DNA of 10,760 bases from Lachnospiraceae bacterium (GTDB lineage: Bacteria > Bacillota > Clostridia > Lachnospirales > Lachnospiraceae), in contig CAAGLJ010000134.1 in NCBI GenBank assembly GCA_900770785.1, positions 1 to 10,760 on the forward strand, given 5' to 3'. The position numbers and the translations under genes are program-made. The notes beneath the pieces are model-generated. The model had not been told where the DNA came from, searched no databases, and saw nothing but the letters and a program-made list of their open reading frames with translations. The first letter of the stretch is position 1; the number at the start of each line of letters is the position of its first letter. Of this stretch, positions 6,849 through 10,760 are shown piece after piece.

Positions 6849-8414
6849 CTATTTAATATAGAGAGCTGCAAAATCCTGTACATACAGCGGATAGAAAACG
6901 TAACCGCCATATTTGCTGTTTAAAGCCACCAGACTGGACATATCCTGAATGTAGACATTAGCTGCCTGCTCTGCCAGAATCCGTTCACACTCTTTATAGT
7001 ATTCCGTCTTCTCGGCATCCTGCGTAGTGGTAATGGCTTTTTCAAAAGCCACATCATAATCTGCATTGCTGAAATTAATAAAGTTCTTGTCATTGGTGGA
7101 AGTAAATCTCTCCAGTAATGCCCGTGCAGTCAAAGTAGAAGCATCCACACCAATCACAGTGGATTCAAACTTCCTCCCAATATAGGTTTCGGAAACCCAG
7201 GTATCCCACTCTACCAGATTGATGGTAGCCTTTACGTTAATCTGCTTTAGCTGCTCCACAATAATCTGTGCCGTATCCACATGCGGCTGATAATTGGAGG
7301 GAACGGTGATACTGAAGGAAAATCCGTCAGGATAGCCTGCTTCTGCCAGCAGCTCCTTTGCCTTTTCAATATCCACAGGATAAAGGGAAGCCAGCTCTTC
7401 CGTATAATACTTTCCAAAAGCAGGGAACATGGAGCTTCCGATGATAGTTCCCTTTCCTTCAAAGCCCAGCTCCAGGATTCCCTGAGTATCTATTGCATAG
7501 CAAAGTGCCTGACGCACACGTACATCCTGGAAAGGCTCAAAATCATTATTTAAGTAAAGTGCCTGAACCAGATTCATGGTTCCCTCATAAACATCAAAGT
7601 CACTGCCCGCCAGTTCATTCGCCTGGTCTGTCGTCAGACGGCAGAACATATCAATGGCACCACTCTTTAGGTTGGTTACAATCATGTCTCCATCTGCAAT
7701 AATCTTTAACGTGATATCCTTAATGTTTGCCTTCGTTCCCCAGTAATCCTCAAATCTGGTAAGCAGAATATTGTCCTGAATACTGCGGGACACAAACTGA
7801 TAAGGGCCTGTTCCAATAGCGACTCCATCCGGGTCTGCATTATTTTGGGGGATAATGGCAACCGTCAGCTCGCTGATAAATTCGGTGTCCGCATCTACCA
7901 GATGAATCTTAACCGTTTTCTCATCCACAATCTCTACGCCCTCAATATTAGAAAAAGCCGGTACCAGGAGAGTACCTTCTCCGCTGGTATCGGCACATCG
8001 CTCAATGGAATACTGGATGTCCTCTACCGTTACAGGGGTTCCATCATGGAACTTAACACCATCACGCAGGGTAAAGGTATAGGTCTTTCCCTCAGCGTCC
8101 ATAGTGTATTCGCTTGCTACGGCGGGCACCATATTACCATCACTATCCGGCTTTACCAGGCCTTCATAGATATTAAACAGAATTTCCTTGGTTCCTGCCG
8201 CAACTGCTTTATGTGGGTCAAGACTCTCTTCCAAATCCTGTGGAATACCGATGGTAATCGAGGATTCATCTGCGGTTTCACTGCCTGTATTATTCACAGC
8301 TGCAGCTTCACTGCCGGATGTATCACCTGCCTTATCACCTGAGCAAGCACTCAGTGCAATAGTTAGTGTCAGCAACACAGACACTAAAAGAATTCCTTTC
8401 ATTCTTTTCTTCAT
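6849..8414 (-). CDS. Extracellular solute-binding lipoprotein, family 5 (peptide/nickel type)
   Basis: A 521-residue substrate-capture protein of the importer, anchored outside the membrane. The signal peptide (basic MKKRMK, hydrophobic 8-20) ends in the lipobox LSAC with Cys24 as the lipid-modified residue. A Ser/Gly/Glu-rich linker to about residue 50 follows. The family 5 signature is clear at 116-139 (LRDGVKFHDGTPVTVEDIQY), and VRQALCYAID matches another conserved block of this family. Length is usual for DppA/OppA/NikA-type proteins. Ligand specificity cannot be read off: the ATPases resemble Nik-length subunits, but most clostridial members are annotated as peptide binders. It is first in the operon, behind a promoter at 8470-8497, with GAGGAG about 9 nt before the ATG at 8414. 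Confidence 0.93.
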   Translation of the reverse strand: MKKRMKGILLVSVLLTLTIALSACSGDKAGDTSGSEAAAVNNTGSETADESSITIGIPQDLEESLDPHKAVAAGTKEILFNIYEGLVKPDSDGNMVPAVASEYTMDAEGKTYTFTLRDGVKFHDGTPVTVEDIQYSIERCADTSGEGTLLVPAFSNIEGVEIVDEKTVKIHLVDADTEFISELTVAIIPQNNADPDGVAIGTGPYQFVSRSIQDNILLTRFEDYWGTKANIKDITLKIIADGDMIVTNLKSGAIDMFCRLTTDQANELAGSDFDVYEGTMNLVQALYLNNDFEPFQDVRVRQALCYAIDTQGILELGFEGKGTIIGSSMFPAFGKYYTEELASLYPVDIEKAKELLAEAGYPDGFSFSITVPSNYQPHVDTAQIIVEQLKQINVKATINLVEWDTWVSETYIGRKFESTVIGVDASTLTARALLERFTSTNDKNFINFSNADYDVAFEKAITTTQDAEKTEYYKECERILAEQAANVYIQDMSSLVALNSKYGGYVFYPLYVQDFAALYIK

Positions 8415-8469
8415 GTGTTTCTTCTCCTCATCATAATCATTCTATATTCAGTTATCCGCATCAGCTTAC

Positions 8470-8497
8470 ATTATATCCTTTTTTTCCCAAAAAGCAA
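8470..8497 (-). promoter_or_regulatory. Promoter of the ABC importer operon
   Basis: On the minus strand TTGCTT (8497-8492) and TATAAT (8475-8470) are separated by 16 bp. Transcription would start near 8463, giving a leader of about 50 nt before the ATG at 8414. The leader is too short for a riboswitch and no operator-like inverted repeat stands out. The promoter begins only 20 bp after the regulator remnant ends, with no clear terminator between, so some transcription from the upstream potassium operon may also reach the importer genes. Confidence 0.6.
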
Positions 8498-8516
8498 GCA
8501 CTAATTCTGTAAATCT

Positions 8517-8763
8517 CTACTCCACCTTCAGCATTCTGTAGCCTACCCCTACGTGGGTCTGAATATACTGGACAGCATCCGTATTTTTTTCAATTTTCTT
8601 TCTGAGTGTGGCCATAAATACCCTGAGAGAAGCCACATTATTTTCCCAGCTCTGGCCCCAGATTTTCTGCGTAAGATATGTATGTGTCAATACCTTTCCC
8701 ACATTTTGGGAAAGCAGGCATAGAAGCTTATATTCAATGGGGGGTAAGATGCAGCTCCTCTCC
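8517..8763 (-). pseudogene. KdpE-like response regulator remnant, DNA-binding domain only
   Basis: What is left is the winged-helix output domain of an OmpR-family regulator. It starts with GEELHLTP (8763-8740), read in the kinase frame. It then continues one frame over from 8738 as IEYKLLCLLSQNVGKVLTHT and onward, ending VGVGYRMLKVE before TAG at 8519-8517. The recognition-helix region (NNVASLRVFMATLRKKIE) and the wing (THVGVGYRM) are intact. HLTPIEYKLL with TQKIWG matches KdpE-type regulators. The receiver domain with its phosphorylated Asp, about 120 residues plus linker, is missing. The frame break is a C6 tract (8739-8744); five Cs would give ACC CCC ATT GAA, that is TPIE. A 115-codon frame starting at 8864 overlaps the kinase out of frame, and its first 42 residues are not real coding. 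Confidence 0.8.
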
Positions 8764-10173
8764 ATGTGCAGTAATAATCGATTTGCAGAGAGACAGACCC
8801 AGCCCCAGACTCCTTCGGCTGTCGGCAATATTCTTTGCCCCACTGTAAAACATATCAAATACAAAGGGCTTTATTTCATCAGTAATCCCCGGCCCATTAT
8901 CTGCAATGCGAATCACTGCCCTGTTTCCCAGCCGCTTCGCAGATATGACGATTTCTGAACCCTTCTGCGTATACTTGATTGCATTATCCACAATATTTAT
9001 GATAACCTGCATAATCATTCTCGTATCTACTCTTACCAGAATGAAATCCTCCGAGCCTTTACAGACGATCCTGTGCTCATCCCTTTTTCTGTTAATATGC
9101 TGCAGTGCTTCTTCAATTACTTCCTCCAGAAGCTCCGTCTGCAAATGAATATCCAGTCTTCCTTCCTCTATTTTTGTTACCGAAAGAAGGTTCTCCACAA
9201 GGCTGATCAGCCACATGGAATCGTCATAAATGTCAGCGTACAGCTGCTTTCTCGTTTTAGAATCAAATTTTTCTTCGTTCGATAAAAGGTTGCTGGCATT
9301 ACCGGATATGGCAGTTAATGGGGTTCGTAAATCATGGGAAATGGAACGGAGAAGATTTGCTCTTAGCTGTTCTTTCTGTGCTACCAGTGCCGCCTCCTCT
9401 TTTTCTCTGGCATTCTTCTCATTTTCCAGGGCTAATGCACATTCTCCCAAAATAGACAGCAATATGCTGTGTTCAAAAGAATCCAATGGCTTCTCCTGAA
9501 TGACGATTCCAATCACCCCATATATCTGGCTGCTCGTTCTAATCGACAAATACAGGCATCCGGCATCCAGAAAGGTATCCGTTGTTGCCCCCGCATACCG
9601 ATTATGCTCAAACACCCATAAAGCCACCTCCTTTTCCTTTTCGGACAGATACTCCTGCCTTCCCTTTTCCCCATCAGCCGTAAAAAATCTGGGAGCTTCC
9701 AGAGAGTCTTTATCCGCAAGGTGGACTACCATATCTCTGTCCAGCAGCTTGGTAAGCTGTGTAGCCGTTACGGTAATAATCTGTTCTTTTTCTTTTTCCT
9801 TTTCCAAAAGCTGATTCGTGTCAAACAGTATCTTCGTGCGGCAGGCTGCCTGTGCTGCCTGTGCTGCCTGCCTTTTCAGCCGGACAGCAAGGGAACCCGT
9901 AAGAAATGCTGCAACAAACATGATAATAAACGTAACCGGATAATCCTTTTCATAGGCCAGCAGGGTGTACCGTGGTTCCGTAAAGAAAAAATTGAATACA
10001 AAAACACTGATGGCGGAAGCTACAAGGCTGTAAACCTGGTAGGTGGTAATTACCGATGTAATCAGCACCCCAAGAATGTACATCATAATGATGTTGGATT
10101 CACTCATACCAAGATGCCAGAATCCATAACCGATGGCGGAGGAAAGTATCAGCAACAGAGCCGCTTCCCTCAT
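8734..10173 (-). CDS. KdpD-like sensor histidine kinase (short form), C-terminally truncated by fusion
   Basis: A 479-residue membrane kinase. Domains in order: four membrane helices of the DUF4118 type (about 4-22, 28-44, 48-66, 78-98), a GAF-like region (about 120-250), a dimerisation/phosphoacceptor domain with His280 in SISHDLRTPLTA, and an ATP-binding domain with N-box NIVDNAIKYT (393-402), G1 DNGPGI (425-430), an F-box region FVFDMFY (438-443) and G2 LGLGL (456-460). It lacks the large N-terminal KdpD sensor and USP domains. Short forms like this are common beside Ktr/Trk genes in Firmicutes. After TAHG (468-471) the sequence switches to regulator sequence EELHLTP and stops, so the last 25 or so residues of the ATP-binding fold are missing. 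AAGGAGG lies only 2 nt before the ATG at 10173. It lies 24 nt after the ktrA-like gene, so it probably senses potassium or turgor state for that transporter. Kinase activity is doubtful. Confidence 0.85.
   Translation of the reverse strand: MREAALLLILSSAIGYGFWHLGMSESNIIMMYILGVLITSVITTYQVYSLVASAISVFVFNFFFTEPRYTLLAYEKDYPVTFIIMFVAAFLTGSLAVRLKRQAAQAAQAACRTKILFDTNQLLEKEKEKEQIITVTATQLTKLLDRDMVVHLADKDSLEAPRFFTADGEKGRQEYLSEKEKEVALWVFEHNRYAGATTDTFLDAGCLYLSIRTSSQIYGVIGIVIQEKPLDSFEHSILLSILGECALALENEKNAREKEEAALVAQKEQLRANLLRSISHDLRTPLTAISGNASNLLSNEEKFDSKTRKQLYADIYDDSMWLISLVENLLSVTKIEEGRLDIHLQTELLEEVIEEALQHINRKRDEHRIVCKGSEDFILVRVDTRMIMQVIINIVDNAIKYTQKGSEIVISAKRLGNRAVIRIADNGPGITDEIKPFVFDMFYSGAKNIADSRRSLGLGLSLCKSIITAHGEELHLTPH
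9846..9872. repeat. 9-bp tandem repeat inside the kinase gene
   Basis: The unit ctgcctgtg occurs twice in tandem and a third time with its last two bases changed (ctgcctgcc). It lies in frame and encodes the Ala-Gln-Ala-rich stretch (about residues 101-111) linking the last membrane helix to the GAF-like region. Copy number changes would alter linker length by three residues without breaking the frame. Confidence 0.7.
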
Positions 10174-10197
10174 GCCCTCCTTCAGATTTTTGCTGAA

Positions 10198-10748
10198 TTA
10201 AATATGAAAGCATTTCTGGATATCCTTGTTATTGCCAAGCACCAGCAACGCTTCGTCTCCCACAAACCGGGTGTCCGGCATTATGGTAAGCTCCATTTTC
10301 CCTTCTCTTTTTATTGCCATAATATTTATATTATATTTTTGCCGGATATTGATTTCCCCTACCGTTCTTCCAATCCAGCCCTCCGGTAACTCTATCTCAA
10401 AAATAGCATAGTCATTATCCAGCTCTATATAGTCAAAAATATGGTCGGAGCTGTACCGGATCGCTGTCCATGTCGCCAGCTGCTTTTCCGGGTAAACAAT
10501 TTCATCGGCTCCATTACGAAGAAAAAATTTTGCCTGCACATCTCTGGCTGCTCTGGCTACTACCAGCTTTGCCCCAAGCTCCTTTAACAGTGATGTTGTT
10601 TCCAGGGAACTCTGAAAATCGTTTCCGATGGCAACGATACAGACATCATAATTGCTCACTCCCAAAGACCTCAAAAAGGCTTCATTCATTCCGTCCCCTA
10701 TCTGAGCATTCGTAACATAGGGTAATATCTCTTCCACCCTCTCCTCCT
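10198..10748 (-). CDS. ktrA: TrkA-family potassium uptake regulatory subunit (KtrA-like), N-terminus missing
   Basis: Cytoplasmic RCK-type subunit that binds nucleotide and gates a Ktr/Trk potassium channel partner. The visible 182 residues begin EERVEEILPYV, which fits family sequence about 40 residues into the protein. The missing part would hold the nucleotide-binding GxGxxG motif. The RCK_N portion shows NAQIGDGMNE, VCIVAIGNDFQSSLETT and the KELGAK, RNGADEIVYPEKQLA blocks. The RCK_C portion spans about the last 80 residues (from FDYIELDNDY to the end). The frame is open to 10748, where adapter sequence begins. A GTG at 10737 could be mistaken for the start but is an internal Val codon. 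The membrane partner (KtrB/TrkH) is not in the window. Transcribed together with the KdpD-like kinase, 24 nt downstream. Confidence 0.9.
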
Positions 10749-10760
10749 AGATCGGAAGAG
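10749..10760 (+). other. Illumina TruSeq adapter remnant at the contig end
   Basis: The last 12 bases, AGATCGGAAGAG, are identical to the first 12 bases of the standard Illumina TruSeq adapter. They interrupt the ktrA frame exactly where coding similarity stops: the last biological codons read GAG GAG AGG, and the next in-frame triplet, made with adapter bases, is TAG. This is untrimmed technical sequence, not genome. Confidence 0.93.

Noticed and set aside
7845..8342. Plus-strand open frame of 165 codons
   Set aside because: It is antisense to the signal peptide and N-terminal domain of the binding lipoprotein. It has no start signals of its own.
8764..8864. N-terminal extension of the regulator remnant (42 residues from 8864)
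   Set aside because: These codons are the kinase G2-box region read in the wrong frame. The kinase frame carries the conserved motif there.
9721..10389. Plus-strand open frame of 222 codons
   Set aside because: It is antisense to the sensor kinase and KtrA-like gene, both well supported by motifs, and crosses from one gene to the next.
10735..10737. GTG as the true start of the KtrA-like gene
   Set aside because: The frame stays open upstream as Glu-Glu-Arg to the adapter boundary and matches internal family sequence. The apparent stop is made by adapter bases.
1..10760. CRISPR arrays, tRNA or rRNA genes, insertion sequences, riboswitches
   Set aside because: I looked for regularly spaced repeats, tRNA-like sequences, transposase motifs with terminal inverted repeats and known leader structures, and saw none.

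Overview
This window looks like chromosomal DNA from a low-GC, Gram-positive Firmicute, most likely a Lachnospiraceae-type gut Clostridium. That placement is an inference from AGGAGG-type ribosome binding sites, sigma-A promoters (often extended TGnTATAAT), AT-rich spacers and the gene set (KtrA, short KdpD-like kinase, Opp/Nik-type ABC operon, ClsC-like PLD enzyme). No RNA gene was seen. All supported genes lie on the minus strand, so transcription runs from the right end to the left.

Right end (about 10760 to 8517): a potassium-uptake module. A TrkA/KtrA regulatory subunit is cut off by the contig edge and is followed by a KdpD-like sensor kinase and a KdpE-like response regulator. The last two are damaged. 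A deletion appears to have fused the kinase, just after its G2 box, to the winged-helix part of the regulator. The kinase end and the whole receiver domain are gone, and an extra C in a C6 tract breaks the frame. The last 12 bases of the window match the start of the Illumina TruSeq adapter, so the right edge is a technical boundary.

Middle (8497 to 3459): a complete five-gene ABC importer operon of the peptide/nickel family. It has its own promoter, a lipoprotein binding protein, two permeases and two ATPases, with overlapping or tightly spaced genes. Next comes a ClsC-like phospholipase D-superfamily enzyme with a candidate promoter and a strong terminator.

Left end (1836 to 1): remains of a phage-tail-like contractile injection locus. 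A VgrG/gpD-type hub gene is cut to 172 codons, with an out-of-frame tail fragment after it. It is followed by an unknown 187-residue protein whose apparent N-terminus lies in another frame, separated by G6/A6 tracts. At the far left edge a minus-strand gene begins with a good promoter and ribosome binding site but carries TAG as its fourth codon.

The clearest theme is repeated gene damage (one nonsense codon, two apparent deletion junctions, one or two homopolymer frameshifts) beside intact operons. Whether this is real decay or an assembly or sequencing problem cannot be settled from the sequence alone. I did not find convincing evidence for a wholly new system. The kinase-regulator fusion and the broken injection-system locus most deserve a second look.
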